Origin: a bacterium | Lineage (GTDB): Bacteria; Krumholzibacteriota; Krumholzibacteriia; LZORAL124-64-63 | Direction: 5' to 3' | Length of the DNA stretch: 64,000 nt | Assembly (NCBI GenBank): GCA_016712675.1 | Contig: JADJQR010000001.1 | Location: 3,534,001 to 3,598,000 of the forward strand | In this document: positions 15,401 through 23,088 of the stretch, in pieces | Position numbering within the stretch: position 1 is the stretch's first letter | Layout of the letters: every line of letters starts with the position of its first letter | Made by a program: the position numbers and the translations under genes | The notes under the pieces: generated by a model | What the model saw: only the letters and a program-made list of their open reading frames with translations | The model's database searches: none | What the model was told of the DNA's origin: nothing

Positions 15401-16006
15401 ATGCGACGCACCGAACTTGAATGCCGCGACGACGCGCTGTTCGACGAGGTCGCCCGCGACTGCGCGGTCGGCTACCTGACCCTGGTGACGGACGACGGCC
15501 GGCCGCGGTCCATCGCGCTGAACTTCGCGGCACTCGGCCACGACATCGTTTCCCACGGCGCACTGGCGGGCGAGAAGTTCGCGTTGATGGGTCGGCGTCC
15601 GCGCGCCGGCTTCACGATGGTCAAGGAGTACAGCTTCATCCCCTCGTACTGGAGCGCCCCGGACCACGCCTGCCCCGCCACGCACTTCTTCAAGTCGGTG
15701 GAGATCGACGGCGTCGCGGAGGTGGTCGACGACCCGGCGCTCAAGGCGCGCGCTCTGCAGGCGCTGATGCTGAAGATGCAGCCGGAGGGCGGCCACGTGC
15801 CCATCGAGCACGCGCTGCCGATGTACCGCGGCTCGCTGGCCAGGGTGGGCGTGTTCCGCGTCGTGACCGCCGCCTGGACCGGCAAGGCGAAGTTCGGCCA
15901 GAACGAGCCGGCGCGCCTGCGGCGCCTCTTCGTCGAGAAGCTGCGCGAGCGCGGCGCGCCGGTGGATCTGGCGACGGCGGCGGAGATCGAGAAGTCGCTG
16001 GGCTGA
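15401..16006 (+). CDS. Pyridoxamine 5'-phosphate oxidase-like (NimA-type) flavin-binding protein
   Basis: 201 residues from the ATG at 15401 (a TTG just upstream is an alternative). The N-terminal strand set (AVGYLTLVTDDGRPRSIALNFAALGHDIVSHG) followed by GEKFALMGRRPRAGFTMV resembles the split-barrel flavin proteins of the NimA group, with a FVEKLRERG-type C-terminal helix. Such proteins bind FMN, F420 or heme and reduce varied substrates. No specific substrate can be named. It sits 11 bp after the lipoprotein gene and converges with the hydrolase gene at 16016. Confidence 0.6.
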   Translation: MRRTELECRDDALFDEVARDCAVGYLTLVTDDGRPRSIALNFAALGHDIVSHGALAGEKFALMGRRPRAGFTMVKEYSFIPSYWSAPDHACPATHFFKSVEIDGVAEVVDDPALKARALQALMLKMQPEGGHVPIEHALPMYRGSLARVGVFRVVTAAWTGKAKFGQNEPARLRRLFVEKLRERGAPVDLATAAEIEKSLG

Positions 16007-16015
16007 CCGCCCGGG

Positions 16016-16813
16016 CTAGCGCGCGAGCACCTCGGCCAGGAAGTCCCTCATCGCCTCCCACGACCGGCGGTCCGCCTTCTCGTCGTAGGCCGCCCCGCGC
16101 GAGGGGTCGTCGCCGGCGCCCTTCTGCGTGAAGGCATGCACGGCGCCGGCGTAGGCGATGAACTGGTAGTCCACGCCGGCCGCCTCCATCTCCGCCTGGA
16201 ACCCGGTCACGGCCTCGGGTTTCACATACGGATCGACCGCCCCGTGGCAGACCAGCACCTTCGCCTTCACGCCGCCCTTGGCCGCCGGCAGCGGCGTGTC
16301 CAGGCTGCCGTGGAAGCTGACCACGGCGCCCACCTCGGCGCCCGCGCGCGCCAGTTCCAGCACCGCACCGCCGCCGAAGCAGTAGCCGATGGCGGCGGTG
16401 CGCGCCCCGTCGACACCCGGCTGCTTCTTCAGCTCGGCCAGGCCCGAGGCCACGCGGGCGCGCAGCAGGGCGCGGTCGCCGTAGTACTTGCCGGCCTCCT
16501 TCGCCGCCGCCGCGGTGTCGGCCGGGCGCACGCCCTGGCCGTAGACGTCCGTCGCCAGGGCGACGTAGCCCAGCCCGGCCAGCATCCGGGCGCGCATCAT
16601 CTCGTTCTCGGTCAGGCCCATCCACTGGTGAACCACCAGCACGCCCGGGCGCGGACCGGCCACGGCGTCGTCCCAGGCCAGGTAGCCCTCGAGGGTGACG
16701 CCCTCGTGCTGCCAGGTCACGGTCTTCGTCTGCACGGCGGCGGCGGCGTCGGCCGCCGCCAGGGACAGGCCCAGCAGGGTGGCGGTCAGGGCGAGGGTGG
16801 TCAGGCGTCGCAT
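16016..16813 (-). CDS. Exported dienelactone hydrolase-family protein
   Basis: 265 residues from the ATG at 16813 (GGGGAG 8 nt upstream). A signal peptide (MRRLTTLALTATLLGLSLAAADA) is followed by the DLH alpha/beta-hydrolase fold: VLVVHQWMGLTENEM, the Cys nucleophile in IGYCFGGGAV, the acid in HGAVDPYVKPE and the His in GAVHAFTQ. The Cys-Asp-His triad is complete. Typical DLH proteins are cytoplasmic; the exported form with AYDEKADRRSWEAM at the C-terminus is common in Gram-negative genomes and acts on unknown esters or lactones. Confidence 0.8.
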   Translation of the reverse strand: MRRLTTLALTATLLGLSLAAADAAAAVQTKTVTWQHEGVTLEGYLAWDDAVAGPRPGVLVVHQWMGLTENEMMRARMLAGLGYVALATDVYGQGVRPADTAAAAKEAGKYYGDRALLRARVASGLAELKKQPGVDGARTAAIGYCFGGGAVLELARAGAEVGAVVSFHGSLDTPLPAAKGGVKAKVLVCHGAVDPYVKPEAVTGFQAEMEAAGVDYQFIAYAGAVHAFTQKGAGDDPSRGAAYDEKADRRSWEAMRDFLAEVLAR

Positions 16814-16883
16814 CGGTCGTTCTCCCCGGAAAAAATGCGGAAAATCGCGGATTCGGGGGCGCCGGCGGTGGCCCCGCGCCCGT

Positions 16884-16901
16884 GCACATGTATACTTGTG
16901 C
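16884..16901. promoter_or_regulatory. 18-bp near-perfect palindrome overlapping a -10-like box
   Basis: GCACATGTATACTTGTGC is symmetrical at 8 of 9 positions per half and contains TATACT (16891-16896), a good -10 for the plus-strand gene at 16938. It lies in the 124-bp divergent region between two exported-protein genes, so a bound regulator could affect both. The -35 match is weak. Confidence 0.5.
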
Positions 16902-16937
16902 CCGCGCGAAGCCGCGAACGCCGCCGGAAGGATCACC

Positions 16938-18674
16938 ATGCCCACAGGCCGCCCCACTTGGCCGCACCCCCGGCCCGTAACCCCGCTCCTTTTGTTCGCC
17001 GTCGCCCTGCTGGCCGCCGCGGGTGTCATAACCGCCGCCACGGCCGCGCCGGCGGCGGACACGAGGCTGGCCGTGCCCGAGGACGCGGCCCGGCTGGTGC
17101 CGCCGGGCGCGGCGCTGGTCGTGGCGCTCTCGTCGCTGGCCGCAGCCGAGATCGAGTGGCAGGCCCTGGCCGAAGCCTTCGGCAGCGCGCCCGGCAGCCG
17201 CGACCACTCGTTGCTGTCGGCCTTCGGCGACGGGCTGCCCGGGTTCGCCGATGTCGTGGCCGATGACCGGCCGTTGCTGGTGGCGGTTGGCCTGACGGGC
17301 CTGGTCATGGGCGGCTCGCCCGACCTGACCTTCGTCTTCCCGTTCCGCGGTGACCTGGCGCGGCTGCAGTACGGGGGACCCGGCAGCCCGTTCGTCAACC
17401 TGCAGCAGAGCGGCAGCTACGCGGCGCTGTCCAGCTCGCCGCTGCTGCGGCCGCTGGACCGGCCCACGGCGCTGCCCCTGCCGGACGGCCTGCTGGCCGC
17501 CACGGTGGACCTGGGCCTCGCGCTCAAGCTGGGCCTGCCGCTGCTGGAGACCGGGATGGACCAGCTGGCCACGCCGCGCCCGGACAGCACCGGCGCGCTG
17601 CAGGCGGCGCTGCTGACGGTCGCGGATGCCGAAGCGGTCAAGGTCTCGTTGCGCACGGTGGCCCGCTGCGTGACACGCCTGGACCTGGCCATGCGCCGCG
17701 TCGACGACCGCTGGGAGACGATGGACCGCCTGCACATCGTGCTGGGTTCTGAATTGTCGCCGGGACCGCAACCCTCGTTCGACCAGGCTGCGCGGCTGAC
17801 GGCGCTACTGCCGCCGGGTGCGGACCTGGTGCAGGTGGCGGCCATGGACCTGACGCGCCCGTTCGCCGTGTTCGAGCCGATCTACCTCTCGGACATGAAG
17901 CGGACGGCCGCCCTGCTGGACCCGGCCGACGCGCGCGCGTACGAGGCCTGGTACGCCGACTACCTGGGGCTGGTGCCCTTGACCGCCCGGCCGGTGGCCG
18001 CCGGCCTGCACGTGACCGAGGCGGGCGCGTTCGTCCACGCGGTGCTTGCGGCCCGGGACGGGAAGGCCGCCTTCGCCCGCGTGACCGGCCTGCTGGACCG
18101 CCTGTCGGCGCTGCCGGTGCCCGTGCAACTGGAGCCGTTGGCCGACGACGGCTTCCCGGGCGCCGACGTGCGTGCCTATCGGGTGAAGCTGGACGCGCCG
18201 GCGCTGCTGGCCCCGGTGCCGGGCGCGGCCGCGGCCGTCCCCCAGGTGGCTCAGGTCTCGGGCCTGTTCAGCCGCCTGGTGCCGGAGATCCGGCTGGCCC
18301 GCGTCGGGGACACCCTGCTGGCCAGCGCTGACCCGGATCGACGGACCCTGGGCGCGATGATCGCCGCCTGCCGCGACGAGGCGGGCCGCGGCCCGGTGGA
18401 CCCGCGTCCGGCCGCGGCGGCCGCCGCGGGCGACGGCCATGTCCAGGAAGTGATCGCCGGCGACCTGACCTCGTTGTGGCGCTGGTTCTCCGGCCTGGCC
18501 GGCAACCTGGAGGGGTCGGCTGCCCTGCCGGGCGCCAACGCGCTGGGGCCCCTGCCCTGTCACCTGACGATGTCGGCCTGGGACGGCGGCCTGGCCGGCA
18601 CATTCTCGGTACGGCGCGATGACCTGCTGAGCCTGGCGCGGGCGCTGACGGTCGGCGCGCCGGCGCCGCGCTGA
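16938..18674 (+). CDS. Exported protein of unknown function (DUF3352-like layout)
   Basis: 578 residues from the ATG at 16938 (GGAAGGA upstream). An N-terminal signal (LLLFAVALLAAAGVITAATA) is followed by alternating alpha/beta sequence starting LAVPEDAARLVPPGAALVVALSSLAAAE. Two repeated lobes are suggested by the recurring pattern of a hydrophobic PP-G-A-LVQVAAMDL strand, but no catalytic motif is recognised. The layout recalls DUF3352 proteins seen in FCB and cyanobacterial genomes; this is only an impression. A very strong terminator follows, so it is probably monocistronic. Confidence 0.6.
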   Translation: MPTGRPTWPHPRPVTPLLLFAVALLAAAGVITAATAAPAADTRLAVPEDAARLVPPGAALVVALSSLAAAEIEWQALAEAFGSAPGSRDHSLLSAFGDGLPGFADVVADDRPLLVAVGLTGLVMGGSPDLTFVFPFRGDLARLQYGGPGSPFVNLQQSGSYAALSSSPLLRPLDRPTALPLPDGLLAATVDLGLALKLGLPLLETGMDQLATPRPDSTGALQAALLTVADAEAVKVSLRTVARCVTRLDLAMRRVDDRWETMDRLHIVLGSELSPGPQPSFDQAARLTALLPPGADLVQVAAMDLTRPFAVFEPIYLSDMKRTAALLDPADARAYEAWYADYLGLVPLTARPVAAGLHVTEAGAFVHAVLAARDGKAAFARVTGLLDRLSALPVPVQLEPLADDGFPGADVRAYRVKLDAPALLAPVPGAAAAVPQVAQVSGLFSRLVPEIRLARVGDTLLASADPDRRTLGAMIAACRDEAGRGPVDPRPAAAAAAGDGHVQEVIAGDLTSLWRWFSGLAGNLEGSAALPGANALGPLPCHLTMSAWDGGLAGTFSVRRDDLLSLARALTVGAPAPR

Positions 18675-18701
18675 ACGCGCCGCCGCCATACTGCGCAACA
18701 A

Positions 18702-18734
18702 GGAAGGGGGCGACCATCACGGTCGCCCCCTTCC
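18702..18734. terminator. Strong bidirectional hairpin between convergent genes
   Basis: GGAAGGGGGCGACC (18702-18715) and GGTCGCCCCCTTCC (18721-18734) pair perfectly over 14 bp with loop ATCAC. It lies between the unknown exported-protein gene and the convergent ferritin gene. Confidence 0.75.
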
Positions 18735-18767
18735 GGTTGGCGGCAGCGCCGCCGGTCCGGTGGTGGC

Positions 18768-19277
18768 TCAGGCCCCGGCGGCCGGCGCCACGGTGCGCGT
18801 CTTCAGTTCGCGGTCGATCAGGAACAGCCCGGCACCATCGGTTCCCACCATCTTGATCTTGCTGACGATGTCGTCGACGTTCGCCTCTTCCTCGACCTGC
18901 TCGGTGACGTACCACTGCATCAGGTTGTTGGTGGCGTGGTCCTTCTCGGTCTGCGCCAGGTCGGCCAGCTTCGTGATGTTGGCCGTCATGAACTTCTCGT
19001 GCGCGAGCGCCGCCTCGAAGGCCGCCAGCGGGTTGGCCCACTCCTTCGGCGGGGCCTTCACTTCGGCCAGCACGACGCGGGCGCCGCGGCTGATCAGGTA
19101 GTCGAAGATCTTCAGGGCGTGGGCGTGCTCCTCCTCAGCCTGCAGCCGCATCCAGTGGGCGCAGCCGTCCAGGTGGATGTCCGCGAAGTAGGCGGTCATC
19201 GACTGGTAGATGTAGGACGAGTAGTACTCCTCGTTGATCTGCTGGTTCAGGGCCGCCAGGAGGTTGGGTTTCAGCAT
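18768..19277 (-). CDS. ftn: Non-heme ferritin
   Basis: 169 residues from the ATG at 19277 (GGAGG 7 nt upstream). The ferroxidase-site residues of bacterial ferritins are present: the first Glu in INEEYYSSYIYQSM, then E-x2-H in QAEEEHAHALKIFDYL, then EKFMTANI and the Gln/Glu set in QWYVTEQVEEE. It lacks the bacterioferritin heme Met. It stores iron as a 24-mer shell in the cytoplasm. The first 165 residues are standard; the Ala-rich tail is short. Its promoter region contains a CTTGCCGGCAAG palindrome; no Fur box was recognised. Confidence 0.88.
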   Translation of the reverse strand: MLKPNLLAALNQQINEEYYSSYIYQSMTAYFADIHLDGCAHWMRLQAEEEHAHALKIFDYLISRGARVVLAEVKAPPKEWANPLAAFEAALAHEKFMTANITKLADLAQTEKDHATNNLMQWYVTEQVEEEANVDDIVSKIKMVGTDGAGLFLIDRELKTRTVAPAAGA

Positions 19278-19318
19278 GTCCGGGCCTCCGCCGCTGGGGG
19301 GGAACTGGTGCCGTCTCG

Positions 19319-19333
19319 CTTGCCGGCAAGATA
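19319..19333 (-). promoter_or_regulatory. 12-bp palindrome overlapping a -10-like box upstream of ferritin
   Basis: CTTGCCGGCAAG (19319-19330) overlaps TATCTT on the minus strand (19328-19333), about 50 bp upstream of the ferritin start. No good -35 is visible, so this may be an activator-dependent promoter or coincidence. Confidence 0.35.
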
Positions 19334-19365
19334 GCAGCATCGCCGATGCCGGGCCAGCCTCGGGA

Positions 19366-19394
19366 TTGGCGATCCGGGCCCCGCCTGCTATCAT
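19366..19394 (+). promoter_or_regulatory. Promoter of the pyruvate dehydrogenase operon
   Basis: TTGGCG (19366-19371), exactly 17 bp, TATCAT (19389-19394), giving a leader of about 150 nt before the ATG at 19551. Good match to the housekeeping sigma-factor consensus. Confidence 0.6.
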
Positions 19395-19550
19395 GTGCGC
19401 GGTTCTTCCCGGGCCGGCCCCGGCCGCCGCAAGGCGCTGTCGGCGGCTCACCTGGCCCCCATCACGGATGCCCGCCGCAGCGTCAGGTCCCGACGTGCAC
19501 CCGCCCCGAACGGGGTCGGTCGCAGGGCCGCGCCTCGCAAAGGACCGCGA

Positions 19551-20654
19551 ATGCCGAGAAAACCCGTCGCAAAGTTCGTCGTCGACCACCTGCAGATCCT
19601 GGACGAGAAGGGCCAGGTCGACGCCAAGCTGGACCCCGGCCTGCCCGCCGAGCGCCTGCTGGAGATGTACCGCTGGATGCGCCTGGCGCGCGAACTGGAC
19701 GAGCGCATGCTCAAGCTGCAGCGCCAGGGCCGCCTGGGCACCTTCCCGCCCAACACCGGCCACGAGGCGGTCAGCGTGCCCATCGCCATGGCCATGGGCC
19801 CGAAGGACTGGTTCGTGGGCGCCTTCCGCGAGACCGGCGGCCGGCTGGTGCGGGGCGAACCACTGACCTCGCCGCTGCATTACTACAACGGCTGGGAAGA
19901 AGGCAACATCCTGCCGGATGCGGCGCTGCGCATCACGCCCGTCAGCGTGGTGATCGGCTGCCAGATCCCGCAGGCGGCCGGGCTGGCGTTCGCCAGCCGC
20001 TACAACGGCGAGGATGCGGTCACGGTGGCCTTCATCGGCGACGGCGGCACCAGCGAGGGCGACTTCCACGAGGGCCTGAACTTCGCCGCCGTCTGGAAGG
20101 CTCCGGTCGTCTACGTGGTGCAGAACAACCAGTGGGCCATCTCGATCCCCCGCTCGGCGCAGACCAGCAGCCGCACACTGGCGCAGAAGGCCCTCGGCTT
20201 CGACATCCCCTGCCTGCAGGTCGACGGCAACGACGCCCTGGCCATGTGGGTGGCGATCAACGAGGCGCTGGACCACGCGCGCTCGGGCAAGGGCCCGTAC
20301 CTGATCGAGGCGGTCACCTACCGCCTGATGATGCACACCACGGCCGACGACCCCAAGAAGTACCGCGACGAGGCGGAGGAGAAGTGCGCCTGGGAGAAGG
20401 AGCCGCTCATCCGCTTCCGTGCCTACCTGGCCGCGCGCGGATTGTGGGACGACGAACGCGACGCCGCCCTGACGGCCGAGGCCCGGGAGCAGGTCGATGC
20501 CGCCGTGCGCGCCTTCGAGACCCCGCACGACCGCGCCGACGACACGGCGTTTGACCACGTCTACGGTACCGACCACCCGCACCTGCACGAACAGCGCGCC
20601 GAGTTCCTGGCCAACGTGCGCTTCGACGGCGGCAAGGAGGCCGACCATGGCTAA
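19551..20654 (+). CDS. pdhA: Pyruvate dehydrogenase E1 component, alpha subunit
   Basis: 367 residues from the ATG at 19551 (AAGGA upstream). Decarboxylates pyruvate on thiamine diphosphate together with the beta subunit. The ThDP motif runs from GDGGTSEGDFHEGLNFAAVW to VVQNN (about residues 163-193). The N-terminal YRWMRLARELDERMLKLQRQG and the phosphorylation-loop region RLMMHTTADDPKKYRD are typical of Gram-positive-type PDH/branched-chain E1 alpha. First gene of a five-gene operon; its stop overlaps the pdhB start by 8 bp. Branched-chain 2-oxoacid specificity is the main alternative. Confidence 0.88.
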   Translation: MPRKPVAKFVVDHLQILDEKGQVDAKLDPGLPAERLLEMYRWMRLARELDERMLKLQRQGRLGTFPPNTGHEAVSVPIAMAMGPKDWFVGAFRETGGRLVRGEPLTSPLHYYNGWEEGNILPDAALRITPVSVVIGCQIPQAAGLAFASRYNGEDAVTVAFIGDGGTSEGDFHEGLNFAAVWKAPVVYVVQNNQWAISIPRSAQTSSRTLAQKALGFDIPCLQVDGNDALAMWVAINEALDHARSGKGPYLIEAVTYRLMMHTTADDPKKYRDEAEEKCAWEKEPLIRFRAYLAARGLWDDERDAALTAEAREQVDAAVRAFETPHDRADDTAFDHVYGTDHPHLHEQRAEFLANVRFDGGKEADHG

Positions 20655-21627
20655 GCTGACGATGGTGCAGGCCATCAACCTGGCGCTGGTGCAGGAGATG
20701 GAGCGCGACCGCTCGGTGCTGGTGCTGGGCGAGGACGTGGGCCAGGACGGCGGCGTGTTCCGCGTCACCGACGGCCTGCTGGAGAAGTTCGGCAAGGACC
20801 GCGTGCTGGACACGCCGCTGGCCGAGAGCGCCATCCTGGGCACCTCGATCGGCATGGCCATGGCGGGTCTGCGGCCGGTCTGCGAGATGCAGTTCTGCGG
20901 CTTCAGCTACCTCATGATGGGCCAGTACGAGGCGCATGCCACCCGCATGCGTGCCCGCACGCAGGGCCAGTTCACGCTGCCCCTGGTCGTGCGGATGCCG
21001 TACGGCGGCGGCGTACGCGCCCTGGAGCACCACAGCGAGAGCCGCGAGACCATCTGGGCCCACCTGCCGGGCGCCAAGGTGGTGCTGCCCAGTGGGCCGC
21101 GCAACGCGCGCGCACTGCTGACGGCGGCCATCCGCGATCCGGACCCGGTCGTGTTCATGGAGCCCAAGCACTCGTACCGCGCCTTCCGCGAGGAGGTGCC
21201 CGACGAGCCCGAGGTGCTGCCCATCGGGAAGTGCCAGGTCGTGCAGCCGGGCACCGACCTGACGCTGGTCTCGTGGGGTGCGATGATGCGGCCGACGCTG
21301 AAGGCCGCGGCGGAAGTGGCGGAGAAGCGCGGCGTGTCGATCGAGATCATTGACGTGCTGTCGATCGCGCCGCTGGACGCCGCCACGATCTGCGATTCGG
21401 TGCGCCGCACGGGCCGCTGCGTCGTGGTGCAGGAGGCCCCGCGCAGCTTCGGGCCCAGCAGCGAGATCACCGCGCAGATCAACGACCGCGCCTTCCTGTA
21501 CCTGGAGGCGCCGGTCGGGCGCGTGACCGGCTACGACGTGGTGACGCCCTACTTCGGGCGCGAGAAGCACTACATCCCGAGCGCCGGCCGCGTGGCCCGC
21601 GCCATCGAGCAGACGCTGGACTTCTGA
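20647..21627 (+). CDS. pdhB: Pyruvate dehydrogenase E1 component, beta subunit
   Basis: 326 residues; the ATG at 20647 lies inside the end of pdhA. Transketolase-like pyrimidine-binding and C-terminal domains are evident: VLVLGEDVGQDGGVFRVTDGL, CEMQFCGFSYLMMGQYEAHA, RMPYGGGVRALEHHSES, and the C-terminal EIIDVLSIAPLDAATI. It forms the alpha2beta2 E1 with pdhA. Length is normal and no residues appear missing. Confidence 0.9.
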   Translation: MAKLTMVQAINLALVQEMERDRSVLVLGEDVGQDGGVFRVTDGLLEKFGKDRVLDTPLAESAILGTSIGMAMAGLRPVCEMQFCGFSYLMMGQYEAHATRMRARTQGQFTLPLVVRMPYGGGVRALEHHSESRETIWAHLPGAKVVLPSGPRNARALLTAAIRDPDPVVFMEPKHSYRAFREEVPDEPEVLPIGKCQVVQPGTDLTLVSWGAMMRPTLKAAAEVAEKRGVSIEIIDVLSIAPLDAATICDSVRRTGRCVVVQEAPRSFGPSSEITAQINDRAFLYLEAPVGRVTGYDVVTPYFGREKHYIPSAGRVARAIEQTLDF

Positions 21628-21650
21628 CGCACGCGAGCGGGGAGGCTGCC

Positions 21651-23051
21651 TTGTTCGAGTTCAAGCTGCCCGACCTGGGCGAAGGCATCGCCGAGGGCGA
21701 GATCCTCAAGTGGCACGTGACCGAGGGCGGCCAGGTCGTCGAGGACGCGCCGCTGGTCGACGTCGAGACGGACAAGGCCGCCGTCACCATCCCCTCCCCG
21801 CGTGGCGGACGCATCGCGTCTCTGCGCGGCAAGGTGGGCGACACGGTGAACGTGGGCGACGTGATCGTGGTCGTCGACGACGGCGCCGAGGCGCCGGAGA
21901 CGGCACCCGCCAAGGCGAAGCCCGCGGCCGCCCCCGCAGTTGCGCCGGCGCAAGTAAGCCCACAAGTCGGCACACAGGTCGGCGCACAGGTCGGCGCACA
22001 GGTTGGCGCGCAGGTCGGCGCCGGCGCCCCCACCGGCCCGCGCCGCCCCGTGCCCGCCGCCCCGGCCACCCGGCGCCTGGCCCGCGAACTGAAGGTGGAC
22101 ATCAACCAGGTGCCGGCCACCGGGCCGGCCGGGCGCGTCACGCCCGAGGACGTGCACCGCTTCGCGGCCGGCGGCAGTGCGGCCCCCGCCCCCGCGGCAA
22201 CGCCGGCCAGGCACGCCCCGCCGCCGCCCGAGCACGTGGCCGCCCGCGAGGTGCGCGACGACACGGCGTTCGCCGAGTTCGCTGCGCACGCGTCGGCCAC
22301 GATCCCGTTCCTGGAGCTGGAGCCGTTGCCGGACTTCCGGCACGAGGGCCCCGTCCAGGTCGAGGCGCTGCGCTCGATCCGCCGCAAGGTGGCGCGCAAG
22401 ATGGTCACCAGCATGACGCTGGTGCCGCACGTGGCGCACATGGACGACGCGGACGTGACGCAGCTGGAGAACTTCCGCCTGCGCGAGCGTGACCGGCGGC
22501 AGGGCGCCGCCGGCGGCAAGCTGACCCTGATGGCCTTCGTCATCAAGGCGGTAACCTCGGGCCTGCGCGCCACGCCGGCGTTCAACGCCAGCCTGGACCC
22601 GTTCCGCGAGGAGATCATCTACAAGAAGTACTACAACATCGGCTTCGCGGCGGACACCGGCCGCGGGCTGGTGGTGCCGGTGATCCACGGCACCGAGACG
22701 CGCAGCATCGTCGACATCAGCGAGCAGATCGCCGACAAGGCGGCGCGCGCACGGGCCGGCACGCTGCCGCCGGACGAAATGCGCGGCGGCACCTTCACGA
22801 TCACCAACGTCGGGCCGCTGGGCGGCACGGCGCTGCTGGCCACCATCAACTATCCCGAGGTGGCCATCCTGGGCATGGGGCGCGTGCAGGAAAAGCCCGT
22901 GGTGCGGGACGGCCAGATCGTGATTCGCAAGATCCTGCCGCTGACGCTGGCCTTCGACCACCGCGTGGCCGACGGCGCGGATGCCGCTCGCTTCGTGGGC
23001 GAGCTGGCGCGCCAGCTCTCGGACCCGAACCTGCTGCTGCTGGAGACATGA
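21651..23051 (+). CDS. pdhC: Dihydrolipoamide acyltransferase (E2) of the pyruvate dehydrogenase complex
   Basis: 466 residues from a TTG at 21651, supported by GGGGAGG upstream and by the conserved first residues FEFKLPDLGEGIAEGEI. One lipoyl domain (1-78, lipoylated Lys in VETDKAAVTI), a linker with a QVGA repeat, an E3/E1-binding domain (PATRRLARELKVDINQV...GRVTPEDVHRF), a second Ala/Pro linker, and the catalytic domain ending in the DHRVADG active-site motif. Transfers acetyl from lipoyl-Lys to CoA and forms the complex core. One lipoyl domain is the usual number for this type. Confidence 0.92.
   Translation: MFEFKLPDLGEGIAEGEILKWHVTEGGQVVEDAPLVDVETDKAAVTIPSPRGGRIASLRGKVGDTVNVGDVIVVVDDGAEAPETAPAKAKPAAAPAVAPAQVSPQVGTQVGAQVGAQVGAQVGAGAPTGPRRPVPAAPATRRLARELKVDINQVPATGPAGRVTPEDVHRFAAGGSAAPAPAATPARHAPPPPEHVAAREVRDDTAFAEFAAHASATIPFLELEPLPDFRHEGPVQVEALRSIRRKVARKMVTSMTLVPHVAHMDDADVTQLENFRLRERDRRQGAAGGKLTLMAFVIKAVTSGLRATPAFNASLDPFREEIIYKKYYNIGFAADTGRGLVVPVIHGTETRSIVDISEQIADKAARARAGTLPPDEMRGGTFTITNVGPLGGTALLATINYPEVAILGMGRVQEKPVVRDGQIVIRKILPLTLAFDHRVADGADAARFVGELARQLSDPNLLLLET
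21951..22022 (+). repeat. 12-bp tandem repeat encoding QVGA units in the E2 linker
   Basis: Six consecutive 12-bp units, four of them close to CAGGTCGGCGCA and the first two diverged, encode QVSP-QVGT-(QVGA)4. The unit length keeps the frame, so copy number can vary without harm. It lengthens the flexible arm of the lipoyl domain. Confidence 0.85.
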
Positions 23052-23088
23052 GCCGGGCCGCCTGGCGCCGGTCGCAAGGAGAATGCTC

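Noticed and set aside
21951-22022. CRISPR array
   Set aside because: Units are 12 bp, uninterrupted by spacers, and encode an in-frame protein linker.
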